Source of the DNA: Channallabes apus | Lineage: Eukaryota; Chordata; Actinopteri; Siluriformes; Clariidae | Reading direction: 5' to 3' | Length of the DNA: 64,000 nucleotides | Assembly: GCA_030522415.1 (NCBI GenBank) | Contig: CM060126.1 | Location: 5,916,645 to 5,980,644, forward strand | Shown: piece after piece, positions 10,961-22,330 of the stretch | Layout: the number at the start of each line of letters is the position of its first letter | Numbering within the stretch: position 1 is the stretch's first letter | Notes under the pieces: generated by a model | The model's input: the letters and a program-made list of their open reading frames with translations, nothing else | Told to the model about the DNA's origin: nothing | The model's database searches: none | Position numbers and translations under genes: made by a program

Positions 10961-11276
10961 CAAGCCAGGAATTGGCACAATTGAGGGGTTTAAAACTATT
11001 TAACAAGACCGAGACGTCTCTGCCTAAAATGTATTTCTCCAGCAAAACATAGAATAAATAGAAATAAAATGTTTAATATTAATAATATTGATCTTAGCTG
11101 GATGGTCTAATTCTCAAAACCGTTTAACCTAAAGAAAGACTTAACACACTATAACTAGAATATTTACAAAACTGAAAAGTTGTCTTATGAATAATAAACC
11201 ACAACTCAAAAAGATCATATGTTTTTATATATTTTTTTAGATCATAAATAGACATGGATTAACTATATATATTTAT

Positions 11277-11361
11277 GCTGGACACAAACAGCAAAAAACA
11301 TGATGAAAAGCAATAAAGTGCTTAGGGCTTTTCATCATATTTTTTGCTGTTTGTGTACAGC
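11277..11361. repeat. Hairpin with 34-bp arms
   Basis: 11277-11310 and 11328-11361 are reverse complements with two mismatches. The loop is 17 bases. The arm includes ACACAAACAGCAAAAAA. Confidence 0.88.
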
Positions 11362-11432
11362 ATTGAATAATTATTTCATCCATTATTTGATCACGGCTGG
11401 GAATAAGAGCTGCAATGTGATTGTGATATACA

Positions 11433-11437
<5 letters not shown>

Positions 11438-11520
<83 letters not shown>
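11438..11520. repeat. (TG)n(TA)n microsatellite
   Basis: A TG run passes into more than 30 TA units and a short GA run. Tyr-Ile open frames on both strands are artefacts of this repeat. Confidence 0.97.
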
Positions 11521-11525
<5 letters not shown>

Positions 11526-12227
11526 CGTGTTTTGCTGGCGAAAAACATTTTCGGCAGAGACGCCTGCTCTGCCTTGTTAATTGTTTTTAAAACCCCCAAT
11601 TCTATGAATTCCCCCATCAGTGAAGCCTATCATGAATGAAAGGTGAGAAGAGGCATTACAGTGGGGGTTCTGTGGGCCTCCAAACTCAGAAGGCTACGTG
11701 TCAGCCGATAACTGCTCCTTTGATCTTCTGGTTACAGCGGGGCGCCGACTGCTGATGAGCGTATAGTAGTCTGTACAAGCCAAGCTCTTCCCCAAAAAAT
11801 TATGTGAATATCTGCAACAATCACTAACCATTAAAATGTTTTTTTTTTTTTTTTTTTTTTTGTAATTAAACACAAATATATAAATATTTTCTTTACACAC
11901 AATATTTTCATTATATATACACGGGCATCGCTAGGCCATTTTTAGGGGGGCTTTAGCCCATCGTCCCCTTTATATTTATTTAAAGTATTTTTCATATTTT
12001 TATGTCTGCCAGTTTCCAACAAAAAGCAGCAGTATTGTCAAAGAATTAACAGATAAATATTTTATATTATTGGCACCCACACAGTCTATTCCATTGTCCA
12101 GCCTCATAGGTGTGTTGTTTATATTGCTAATCAATGTAAGTTTAAAGTTATATGCTGTTTTCTGGTTACATTTTTCTGATTGTACCTGTACATAGAAAAA
12201 AGTTTAAACGGTAAACACACATATATT

Positions 12228-12241
12228 CATATATATATATA

Positions 12242-12306
<65 letters not shown>
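12228..12306. repeat. (AT)n microsatellite
   Basis: A long AT dinucleotide run, preceded by a poly(T) tract near 11838-11860. Confidence 0.97.
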
Positions 12307-12309
<3 letters not shown>

Positions 12310-14830
12310 CACGTGCTTAATTAAATTCTTAAATCATCGTGTTCACCCATGCACTGAAAAAAAGAACTTGTAAGATTTACTTGATAAAATCCTCTTAACA
12401 ATTTGCACACATAGATTTTAAGTACATTTTATTGCTCCAATATTAAGTAAAACTCACCCATAATTGTCAGGTAAAATCTACTTAATAATTAAACAATCAA
12501 AGAAATCAAGTAAAAGTTATATATTTAATGCACAAATTAGATTTATTTAAAATAATCAAGAAAAGTTAATGATAAATAAATAAACCACACTATCAGCTAA
12601 TAATAAAACACAGATTCGTTTAATTTTATAAAAAATACATTTAATAACAAGCAAACATTTGATTAATTTATACAAAAACGAGATAACAGTAACTTACAAA
12701 TGAGGTCTCAATTTGAAAAGATGTACAAAACATAAAACACCACAAATAAGTATTAATCATAGAAACAAAATTAAACACCAACAGAAACGTTTTGTACTTT
12801 ATAACTGTACGTTATGATTTTTAAATATGACCGATAGATACGTTGGTCAGGAAACTCCTGAAGTCAGATGCAGAGACACTTTCAGTCACAACCTGCTGTG
12901 AAAAAATACAGAGATAGATATTCAATTAAAATTCATGATACTTAATTTAGCAAATGAACAATATTTATACTTTGTTCCTCTCGCTTCACAACTCATGAGA
13001 ACAGACCGACACCAGAACCGAAGATTAAGGAAAAAGTGAGAAGCAAAAGAATCATGTGTGGAAAGATTAAGCATGCAAGGTCACAGGATGACTCTACTTC
13101 TTTTTCTTGTCTGCAATGCGATTTAGACAAATTAGAGCTGCTGTCAATACTGTATGAACATGTGTACAGGTTCTTTACAGTTGAAATTTAACTTGTAACT
13201 TAATAAAATTCGGATTCAGAAAAAAACGTTTATTGCTAGTGCTCTTTTACCATTTATTGCTTTAACACACACGACTCAGTTTGTTCAGAAATGGCATCTC
13301 ACTGGCGAGCCTTTCTCTGAACACGCCGTTTTCACGAGGGGTGGGGGTAAGAAACACACATCTCGGTTTATTAATCCGCGCGCTCGGTTCGTTATTATTT
13401 TATTTATTTATTTATTTACCACAGGACCCCTGGGGGGCTCCGTAGGTTCAGGTTTTTACATGAAAATGGTGTTTTGTGAATCTCCACACTATTAAAAACT
13501 GAAATATTGCTAATTATACGTCCTGAGATTAAAATGAACATTAATTGGGAGTCATGAAAGCGAGAATCGCATCCAAAACAGAAAGCTAAACTTACCTCGA
13601 ACACGACAAACTCCAGCTCCAGCCACGCCGTGTAGTACCTCCGTGATCATCCACAACCGACTGATCCACAGAGTCTCCAAACACGCATGCACGGTTTAAT
13701 TTGGACACAAATAATTTTCGGCTTCAGTAGACACACAATACTTCAGACTGAAACACGACTGCCCCCTACAGGTAATGAAGGGCATTTTCACAGCTTCCCG
13801 CACACAGCCGTGCAAAGCCGCGGCAAGTCACGGGATCCCTTTTCTCGAAACGTGCGTTTTTAATGGCGACATCTGTGAGCTCTGTTCATGCTACCAATTT
13901 CCCATGTTCACCAACGTTATTTGAATAAAATCAGCTTTTGATTGACATCAAACATTACTCATTCCTTCCTTTATCTAATGAAAGAGGTTTGTAAATGCTG
14001 ATTACACGTTTAAAGTTATGAAGAATAATCAAACATACACACAGGAACAAAACATATTGAGTAAATATATGTATATGCATTTTTCCCTACTGGCACACTT
14101 TAAAGATGTTTAAAATTGTGTTGATGCCGTATGCCTTTGTTTATTGAAAGGGGTGTGCTCCGGAGGTCAGGAGAGTGTCGAGGTGTGACTTGGTCGTTCT
14201 CCCCCAGCTCGGGGTGAAGCTGTAAAACTGTCTGCTTTGTTTTCCGGATCGCCGATTTACACCCTTGGTTTTGGGGTCTACTTCAAAGCATCTGGTCTTA
14301 TATGCCTTGTGAGGTTTCCTCCAGCTTTGTCTCACAGACACTCCTTCATGATCGCAGACCAGATAAGATTATCGGGATGGCGACCATGCCTGCTGGGATA
14401 GAGTCTCTGGAGTGTGATCTCTTGATTGCTCTCTCTGTGGGAGCCCCGTTATTCGCTACACAACTTTATTTTATACAGGTATTTGCATCCTTGTTAGTCC
14501 TCAGCTTTATTCTTTGTTTAACAATTATGCAAACACGCTGTATGGGCATGTTATTTCACAGGTTTTGACGCATATCTTTTCATCATGTTTGGTTACTCAC
14601 GACACGGAAGTCCATTGGTCTCTTTGTCTCTTGTTTTATTTCCAGCATCAAAGATTCAACACTTCGTACAGTTGTCTTGTGTAAATCCACCATGGTTACA
14701 ACAATCTATTCGCTGTATCTCGTTACGGTTTCCTTAAGTTTACAACAACCTATTTGCTGTATCTGTAGCTTAAGTTGGCTTACGGTCAAAAACTTGTGTT
14801 CTCCCCAACTTCCATATCTAGACTGACCTT
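12307..14830. other. No recognised gene; AT-rich repeat-like DNA
   Basis: I see no domain-bearing frame. The part near 13790-13880 has a block (ACGCACGTTTCGAGAAAAGG on one strand) that resembles parts of 7836-7920 and 56312-56355. It therefore probably belongs to a dispersed repeat. The remainder, including 13381-13420 (TTTA/ATTT-rich), is unassigned. Confidence 0.5.
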
Positions 14831-14839
14831 TTTTACCAT

Positions 14840-15442
14840 GCAATAATCAACCAACTACATGTAACAGTGGAATGACATCACAGACATCACAAACAATATG
14901 ATTGTCATAAATGGATGCTTAACTAATCGACTTAATGCTTAATGCATACCCTCTTGGGCATGGAGTTCACCAGAGCTCCACAGGTTGCAATCCTATTCCA
15001 CTCCTCCATGATGACATCACAGAGCTGGTGGATGTTAGAGACCTTGCGCTCCCCCACCCTCTGTTTGAGGATGCCCCACAGATGCTCAATAAGGTTTACG
15101 TCTTTGCCAGTCCATCATCTTTACCCTCAGCTTCTATAGCAATGCAGCGGTCCCTCCCCAGTGCCGGCAGCACTTACAGTATGCAGGCTCAGACCAGGAC
15201 ATTCCCACTACCATGCTTGACTGTAGGCAAGACACACAAGACGCTTGTTTTTGCATACTTCTCATCTGGTTGCTGCCACACACACCATCTGAACCAAATA
15301 AGTTTATTTTGGTCTCACAAGTTGTAAATGTACACTCACTACTTTTACATTAGAGCAGAGTGGCATTTCTTCAGTGTTGAAAAGATATAACAAAATATTT
15401 ACAAAAATGTGAAGGGTGTACTTACTTTTGTGAGGTACTGTA
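14840..15442 (-). mobile_element. Internally deleted Tc1 transposon relic
   Basis: On the minus strand, 15080-14955 reads as the end of a Tc1 transposase: an EHLWGILKQRV-like block (with the third catalytic Glu), an EEWNRI-like block, then LVNSMPKRV. The right part (15100-15442) ends with CACAAAAGTAAGTACACCC, a typical Tc1 terminus. Most of the transposase is missing. Confidence 0.65.
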
Positions 15443-15669
15443 TATGTTGTCGCCTGTGCTTGTGTGTTGTGTCAATTTTAATTGTTTGAGGGAAAAGGCA
15501 ATAATGCTGGTGATAACAGTGTGATCAAAGAATGCTAGTGTAATGTAACAATTTCTGCATAAACTTATTTTTCAGATGTTTTTTGTTGTGGAATTTATTA
15601 CAACAAAGACTGTCAACATTATATCCGAATCATGGCTTGAAGATGGTGTCCCTTGGTGGCCAGACTATA

Positions 15670-17217
15670 CACTGCGTTCCAAATTATTACACAAATTATA
15701 TCTTTCTCTGATTTTCATAATTAGTAAATGTCAGTATAATTTTCTAGTCATCAACTATTAGGGTATAATTTGAATTTTATTGAATAAACCTCCTAATAAT
15801 AACAATATTTATAAAAAAAAAAAAAACTGAAAATGCACTGTTCCAAATTATTATGCACAACAGAGTTAAAACATTTTATAGGTTGTAAAGAACTGAAAAT
15901 GGGCTTTTGTTGAATTTGCAGCATTAGGAGATCATATTTACTGAAATCAAAAACTATTTCAATCAAAAACATCCAACAGGGCATGTTACATCTTAACATA
16001 GGACCCCTTCTTTGATATCACCTTCACAATTCTTGCATCCACTGAACTTTTGAACCATTGAGTTTTTGGACAGTTTCTGCTTGAATTTCTTTGCGGGATG
16101 TCAGAATAGCCTCGCAGAGCTGCTGTTTTGAATCAAACTGCCTCCCACCCTCATAGGTTCTCAATGGGGTTGAAGTCAGGGTAGGATGGTGGCCACACCA
16201 TGAGTTTCTAATCTTTTATTCCCATAGCAGGCAATGACACAGAGGTATTCTTTGCAGCATGAGATGGTGCATTGTCATGCATGAAGATGATTTTGTTACG
16301 GAAGCCATGGTTCTTCTTTTTGTACCATGGAAGAAAGTGGTCAGTCAATATACTTTGCAGAGTTCATTTTCACACCTTCAGGGACCCTACAGGGGCCTAC
16401 CAGCTCTCCCCATGATTCTGGCCCAAAACATGACTCTGGCACCTCCTTGTTGACATCGCAGCCTTGTTGGGACATGGTGGCCATCCACCAACCATCCACT
16501 ACTCCATCCATCTGGACCATCCAGGGTTGTACGACACTCAACAGTAAACAAGACTGTTTAAAAACAGGGGTAGCTCAGTGGTTAAGGCATTGGACTACGG
16601 TTCGGAAGATCCCAGGTTCAAACCCCACAACCACCAAGTTGCCACTGTTGGGCCCTTGAGCAAGGCCCTTAACCCTCAACTGCTCAGATGTATAATGAGA
16701 TACAAATGTAAGTCGCTCTGGATAAGAGCATCTGCCAAATGCCTAAATGTAAATGTAAAAACTTGTCTTCATGTATGCCTCATGTATGAATTTGTCTTGC
16801 AGAAACCTTCTTCATTCTGCCTTTATCTGCACGAACCTGTCTGTGCGCTGAATCAGCCACAAATGTTAAAAATCACGCTTAAGTTTTCATGAAATATCTA
16901 ATGTTTTTATACTGTACCTTGTCCAAGGCATTGCAATATTTGACACTTTTCGGCAGCACAGAGATCCTTTCTCTTTCCCATATTGCTTGAAACATGTGGC
17001 CTGCTTAATAATGTGGAACAACCTTCTTCAGTACTTTTCTTTTAATTGGGCTCATCTGGCAAACTAATTATCACACGTGTCTGAGATTCATTTCAGTGAT
17101 CCAAAGAGCCCTGAGACACAATACCATCAATGAGTTTAATTTAAAAACAAAAAATTTAATGTTTATGACACTTACATCCAATCTGCATAATAATTTGGAA
17201 CGTGGTGTAGAAGTGAT
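15670..17217 (-). mobile_element. Tc1-family transposon with IR/DR ends, decayed
   Basis: The ends share CGTTCCAAATTATTA in inverse orientation (15674 onward and up to 17217). A TA duplication flanks them at 15668-15669 and 17218-17219. An inner direct repeat of the same motif occurs near 15838, giving the IR/DR layout of active Tc1 elements. On the minus strand, 16200-16010 carries transposase C-terminal text (a TSTPLRTYEGGRQF-like block, then EAILTSRKEIQAE). Many stops are present. A SINE is inserted at 16563-16760. Confidence 0.7.
16563..16760 (+). mobile_element. tRNA-derived SINE, copy 1
   Basis: The head GGGGTAGCTCAGTGGTTAAG contains an A box, and CAGGTTCAAACCCC contains a B box. The body (TTGAGCAAGGCCCTTAACCC) and tail (CTCTGGATAAGAGCATCTGC, AAATGTAAATG) are those of a common teleost SINE. 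A short TAAAAAC repeat at both sides may be the target duplication. It lies inside the Tc1 at 15670-17217. The tRNA-like head is the internal Pol III promoter; the sequence does not fold as a full tRNA. Confidence 0.85.
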
Positions 17218-17639
17218 GAACGCATGAACTGAGCTGTTCAAAAAAAGAGCCAGGAGCAGACTGGAAATATATGATGTTCAGGTAAGAATCTGCTTTAGAA
17301 ACAAAATGAAATTTATTTGTGCTATGAAATGCGCAATTTCTGTGAAATAAACGTAAAAAAATTTTTATTTAAAGTATTAATACTGTAGTTTAAAATTTCT
17401 ATATTGTACACATTCATTTACACAAATTTAACAGTCAGTATGTTACACCTGTGCCACCACGGTCCTGGGGAATAAGAACTGGTTCTCCGGATTACTGAGC
17501 CGCCGCTTTGTCTGCCCCTAGTGTGTCTACGTCAGTATGTCTCTCAGTAATAATAAATTAGTTTCACCTTTGTCTCTCAAAAGTTGTTTTCACAGAAAAT
17601 TCACCATAATACTCTGTCTATGAGTTCCCCAGATCTGCT

Positions 17640-18066
17640 CCTTTACCCAATTACCGAATTGCAGCCACAAACATGAATCAATGAAAACTGCTGTTTACAA
17701 ATGCTGTCCATCTAATCTGACTGAGCTGGAGCTGTTTTACAAAGAAGAATGGGCAAGGATTTCAGTCTCTAGATGTGCAAAACTGGTAGAGACATAGCCT
17801 AAAGACTGGCAGCTGTAATTGCAGCAAAAGGTGGTTCTATAAAGTATTGACTCAGGGGGCTGAATAATTACGCACACCCCACTTTGCAGTTATTTATTTG
17901 TAAAAAATGTTTGGAATCATGTATGATTTTCGTTCCACTTCTGATGTGTACACCACTTTGTATTGGTCTTTCACGTGGAATTCCAATAAAATTGATTCAT
18001 GTTTGTGGCTGTAATGTGACAAAATGTGGAAAAGTTCAAGGGGGCTGAATACTTTTGCAAGCCACT
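17640..18066 (+). mobile_element. 3' fragment of another Tc1-like element
   Basis: The plus strand reads NLTELELFYKEEWARIS..RCAKLV at about 17710-17800, the normal C-terminal text of Tc1 transposases. It then runs to a terminus with GGGGGCTGAATACTTTTGCA. The 5' part is missing. Its end merges with the start of the next Tc1-like element through a shared CCACTGT. Confidence 0.65.
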
Positions 18067-18126
18067 GTTCAAAAGTTTGGGGTCACTTGCAAATTTCTTT
18101 GTTTTTGCTTAGTGACTTAGTGGGCC

Positions 18127-18282
18127 AGGGGTAGCTCAGTGGTTAATACATTGGACTATGGTTCAGAAGATCCCAGGTCTTGAGCAAGGCCCTTAACCCT
18201 CAACTGCTCAGATGTGTAATGACATAAAAATGTAAATAGCTCTGGATAAGAGCGTCTGCCAAATGCCTAAATGTAAATGATT
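18127..18282 (+). mobile_element. tRNA-derived SINE, copy 2 (internally deleted)
   Basis: Same family as 16563-16760: GGGGTAGCTCAGTGGTTAA head and CTCTGGATAAGAGCGTCTGC tail. The B-box and the following linker are missing, since the sequence jumps from CCCAGG to TCTTGAGCAAGG. The homologous site near 56983-56990 is uninterrupted. Confidence 0.85.
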
Positions 18283-18379
18283 TATTTTCTACATTCTACA
18301 ACAATATGGGGATTTAAAAAATATAAAATAACACATATGGAATTAGGTAATTAACAACAAAAACAACAGCTAGTTGTTA

Positions 18380-19969
18380 CAAACCGGATTCCAAAAAAGT
18401 TGGGACACTAAACAAATTGTGAAGAAAAACTGAATGCAATGATGTGGAGATGGCAAATGTCAATATTTTATTCAGAATAGAACATAAATCACGGAACAAA
18501 AGTTTAAACTGAGAAAATGTATAATTTTAACAGAAAAATATGGTGAATCAAAATGTCATGGTGTCAACAAATCCCCAAAAAGTTGGGACAAGGCCATTTT
18601 CACCACTGTGTGGCATCTCCCCTTCTTCTTACAACACTGAACAGACGTCTGGGGACCGAGGAGACCAGTTTCTCAAGTTTAGAAATAGGAATGCTCTCCT
18701 ATTCTTGTCTAATACAGGCCTTTAACTGTTCAATCGTATTGGGCCTTCTTTGTCGCACCTTCCTCTTTATGATGCGCCAAATGTTCTCTATAGGGGAAAG
18801 ATCTGGACTGCAGACTGGCCATTTCAGTACCCGGATCCTTCTCCTACGCAGCCATGATGTTGTGATTGATGCAGAATGTGGTCTGGCATTATCTTGTTGA
18901 AAAATGCAGGGTCTTCCCTGAAAGAGATGACGTCTGGATGGGAGCATATGTTCTAGAACCTGAATATATTTTTCTGCATTGATGGTGCCTTTCCAGACAT
19001 GCAAGCTGCCCATGCCACACGCACTCATGCAAGCCCATACCATCAGAGATGCAGGCTTCTGAACTGACCGTTGATAACTTGGGTTGTCCTTGTCCTCTTT
19101 GGTCCGGATGACATGGCGTCCCTCATTTCCAACAAGAATTTCGAATCGTGACTTGTCTGACCACAGAACAGTCCTCCATTTTGCCACACTCCATTTTAAA
19201 TGATCCCTGGCCCAATGAAAACGCCTGTGCTTGTGGATCTTGCTTAGAAATTGCTTCTTCTTTGCACTGTAGAGTTTCAGCTGGCAACGGCGGATGGCAC
19301 GGTGGATTGTGTTCACTGACGATGGTTTCTGGAAGTATTCCTGAGCCCATTCTGTGATTTCCTTTACAGTAGCATTCCTGTTTGTGGTGCAGTGTCGTTT
19401 AAGGGCCCAGAGACCCCGTCCATCCAGTATGTTTTTACGCCCTTGACCCTTACGCACAGAGATTGTTCCAGATTCTCTGAATCTTCGGATGATATTATGC
19501 ACAGTTGATGATGATAACTGCAAAAAATCTTTGCAATTTTTCGCTGGGTAACACCTTTCTGATATTGCTCCACTATCTTTCTGCGCAACATTGTGGGAAT
19601 TGGTGATCCTCTACCCATCTTGGCTTCTGAGAGACACTGCCACCCTGAGAAGCTCTTTTTATACCCAATCATGTTGCCAATTAACCTGATAACTGTTAAT
19701 TGGTCTTCCAGCTCTTCGTTATGCTCAAATTTACTTTTTCCAGCCTTTTATTGCTACTTGTCCCAACTTTTTTGGCATTTGTTGACACCGTGAAATTTGG
19801 AATCAACATATTTTTCCTTTAAAATGATATATTTTCTCGGATTAAACTTTTGATCTGTCATCTATGTTCTATTCTGAATAAAATATTGACATTTGCAATC
19901 TCCACATCATTGCATTCAGTTTTTATTCACAATTTGTTTAGTCTCCCAACTTTTTTGGAATCCGGTTTG
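18380..19969 (-). mobile_element. Full-length Tc1 transposon with ~211-bp IR/DR ends
   Basis: The 1590-bp element has inverted ends of about 211 bp (18380-18591 and 19759-19969). Each carries two copies of CAAAAAAGTTGGGACA-like sites, one outer and one inner. A TA target duplication sits at 18378-18379 and 19970-19971. It is inserted into another Tc1-like element whose empty equivalent is seen near 57080. The minus-strand transposase has two lesions. Confidence 0.92.
18580..19634 (-). pseudogene. Tc1 transposase (DD34E), two lesions
   Basis: The gene runs on the minus strand from an ATG near 19618 (MGRGSPIPTMLRRKIVEQY). It includes an N-terminal paired-type helix-turn-helix, a GRKN linker and the catalytic core. 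The catalytic residues are visible: Asp in VLWSDKSRFEI, Asp in CIFQQDNARPH, and Glu in LSPIENIWR, with 34 residues between the last two. A one-base frameshift near 19525 separates the first helix-turn-helix from the rest. A TAG at 18699-18701 replaces a Trp expected in an RQEWE-like motif; about 35 further C-terminal residues follow it in frame. Length is otherwise normal for the family (about 340 residues). This copy should not encode active transposase, but could be mobilised in trans because its ends are complete. Confidence 0.88.
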
Positions 19970-20354
19970 TACTTTAAGACACAGAGGTCGGCCTTTCTGT
20001 AATAGTTCTTGCAAGAACAGTATTGTCAAGTGCATTTGCAAAATCCGTCAAGTACCATAATGAAACTGGCTCTTATGAAGGCCGTCCCAGGAGGGCGAGA
20101 CCAAAACCTACCTCTGCTGCAGACGAGAAGTTCATTTAGAGTGATCAGTCTGAAAAATGACCAATTAGCAGCACCTCAGATTAGAGGCGTTATGAAGTCT
20201 TTACAGAACATACAGTAAGTAGCAGAAACATCTCAATATCAACTGTTCAAAGGAGATTAATGTTGTTCAAATGTAGAAAGAAAAAAAAAATCAGGACCGA
20301 TCATGGAGTTAGAAAGTAACCCCAAACTTTTGAACGGTAGTGTGTGTATATATA

Positions 20355-20357
20355 TAA

Positions 20358-20430
<73 letters not shown>
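20355..20430. repeat. (TG)n/(TA)n microsatellite
   Basis: A TA dinucleotide tract at the right edge of the Tc1-like relic. The stretch 20431-20870 has no recognised gene. Confidence 0.95.
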
Positions 20431-20432
<2 letters not shown>

Positions 20433-21524
20433 AAGTCAAGGTACCTGTATGGATCTGATGCAGTTAATGTAACTTTTTATGTGCTGAGTGAATCTGACAG
20501 ATCTTAGCTGAATGTTGTTCGTTGTAAGCTTTGATCATTTAGCAGATGCTTTTATACAAAGCAACTTACACATAAGATCAATAGAAACTATAAACTTAAA
20601 GGATTTATTATAATATAAATAAATTTTTCATAAACCGTTGTTATTCACTTAAAATATGTTATTGACATACCTATGTTTAACAGCAGCACACCTGTGCCCT
20701 TAAGTACATCTTGCATGCCTTTCAGTCCTCTGTTGGCCATTTTGAAAAGATGTATTTTGAAGATGGTTATTGCTCAGGTATTTCTTTAAATATATATTTT
20801 TAAATAATTGTTTGCGTGCCATCTTTGATCATCAGTCAATGAGCTAAAAACAATGACTCTCCCCAGCCTCAGTGCCTCAAGTTGCAACACGTGTCTCTCA
20901 CACACCATCAAGCTCTATGGGCCACGCCTCTGGAAGATGAGCATTTCTTTAGGCCCACATTTAGACTGGGGAAGACAGGCACTGGATCATTTCTATGCAC
21001 TGGTAAAATCTTTTTTTTTATTTTAAACATCCAGTTTTTCAAAATGATATACAGTACTGTATATTAAGAAAACTTTAAATCCTTCCTTTATTGTAGCTGC
21101 TCAGCTGCAAATCCTAACATTGTTAGAACATGTGAAGGATCAGCAAATGCAGGTTGCTGCTGCTGTGAACAATCTTGCTGCAAGACTGGGGACAGAAGCT
21201 CCAGTGGCTGAAATGCCTAATGACCTCAGTATCCCATTGACCACTGTGCCTGAAGTTGAGGAGTTTAAGGAATGGCTTAAAGATTCAAGAAATTCACGAG
21301 CTAAGCACATTTTTTATTTATTTTTTTCCATTACCTAAAGCTACTTTATGGTTGTTGTACCCAAGTTATCCCAAGTGGTTCTGTGCCTGTTGTAGTGATA
21401 CTGTGCTCAAATATTAATATTAATGCTTAGTTTTGGTTACATATCATTTAAGGTGAGAGTGTTAGATTCAGGGCACCAATTAATGTAAGGATTCGGTGGT
21501 TTATGTTACAGAACAACATACTGT

Positions 21525-22075
21525 AGCGGTGATGAAGACCATCCCTCCCCCCAATGATCAGGTGCTCTGTCTGTCCATGGCTCACATTAAGAAAACTCTA
21601 TGCAGAGTTAACCCATAGAAGTGTGCTGGACCAGACAACATTCCTGGTAGAACGTTCGGAAAATGTGCAGAACAGTTAGTATCTTCAACATTTCCCTGAG
21701 CAGCGCTGTTGTTCCTACCTCAAGACAATGACCCTTGTCCCCGCACTGAAGAAGTCTACAGTTTCCTGCCTCAATTTCTAACATCCCATTGCCCTCACAC
21801 TTATTGTGATGAATTGCTTTGAGAGGCCCGTCATGAGACATATCAAAACACAGCTACTGTACCACACTCACTGGACCCCTTGCGTAATGTGTCCTTAATG
21901 CTCCACAGATGATGCCACAACCTTCCATCTGGCCCTTACACACCTGGACATACATACGAATGACTTCATTTCAGCATCTAGTACAATCATCTCTCAGCAC
22001 CTGATTGAGAAATTGAGCCTGCTGGGTCTGAACACCTCCCTCTGCAACTGGATCCTGTACCTGAATTATGCTATG
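21525..22075 (+). mobile_element. LINE reverse transcriptase relic (Rex1/Babar-like)
   Basis: Across several frames it reads a fish [33 protein letters not shown], a block around the SCLN/HCPHT region, [20 protein letters not shown]. Frameshifts and stops are frequent and no catalytic YADD is included. It lies between remnants of the DUF4806-like gene. Clade naming is from general resemblance. Confidence 0.65.
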
Positions 22076-22084
22076 TAGAGATAT

Positions 22085-22330
22085 TACTTAAAGGGATAGT
22101 AAAAATTCTGTCATTAATTTCTCACCCTCGTGTTCCAAACCAGTAAAACCTTTGTTCATGTTAGGAACACAAGTTAAGATATTTTTGATGAAATCCTAAA
22201 GCTTTCAGGAACTCCAAAGGCAGCACAGGTTCTATCATGATCAAGGCACAGAAATGTTGTAAGGACATTATAATTATATATAATATTTGTGGTGCAACCT
22301 GAATTTCATGAAGGTATGAGAATGTGCCAT
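22085..22330 (+). mobile_element. MITE-like repeat (TTAAAGGGATAG family)
   Basis: It starts TTAAAGGGATAG, then AAATTCTGTCATTAAT and CACCCTCGTGTTCCAAACC. This is the wording of a very abundant teleost non-autonomous DNA element. It is truncated and non-coding. After it, 22450-23600 is AT-rich with no recognised gene. Confidence 0.65.

Larger units (their letters stand above)
10960..11610. mobile_element. Possible foldback element with ~90-bp inverted ends
   Basis: About 90 bases at 10965-11050 resemble the reverse complement of 11520-11605. Both contain a GGGGTTTTAAAA-like block, CTCTGCC and CCAGCAAAACA. Inside are a 34-bp-arm hairpin (11277-11361) and a (TA)n run. No transposase is present. 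This may be a non-autonomous DNA transposon; the termini are not defined. Confidence 0.45.
18063..20341 (+). mobile_element. Tc1-like relic hosting a SINE and a second Tc1
   Basis: The left end, CACTGTTCAAAAGTTTGGGG, and the right end, CCCCAAACTTTTGAACGGTA, are inverted repeats. The same family is present without insertions at 56920-57470. Comparison with that copy shows two later insertions here: a SINE (18127-18282) and a complete 1590-bp Tc1 (18380-19969). The residual transposase (20000-20330) is decayed. Confidence 0.8.

Noticed and set aside
11273..11639. Tyr-Ile repeat proteins on both strands
   Set aside because: They are translations of the (TA)n microsatellite; same for 20257-20439 and other simple-repeat frames.
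14302..14568. 88-residue plus-strand ORF with hydrophobic end
   Set aside because: No homology is recognised, there is no splice or promoter context, and the length is within chance expectation.
14935..15327. 130-residue plus-strand ORF
   Set aside because: The opposite strand reads as Tc1 transposase C-terminus (LVNSMPKRV), so the plus frame is a shadow.
16563..16635. Possible tRNA gene
   Set aside because: A and B boxes are present but acceptor and T stems do not pair, and a SINE body and tail follow directly.
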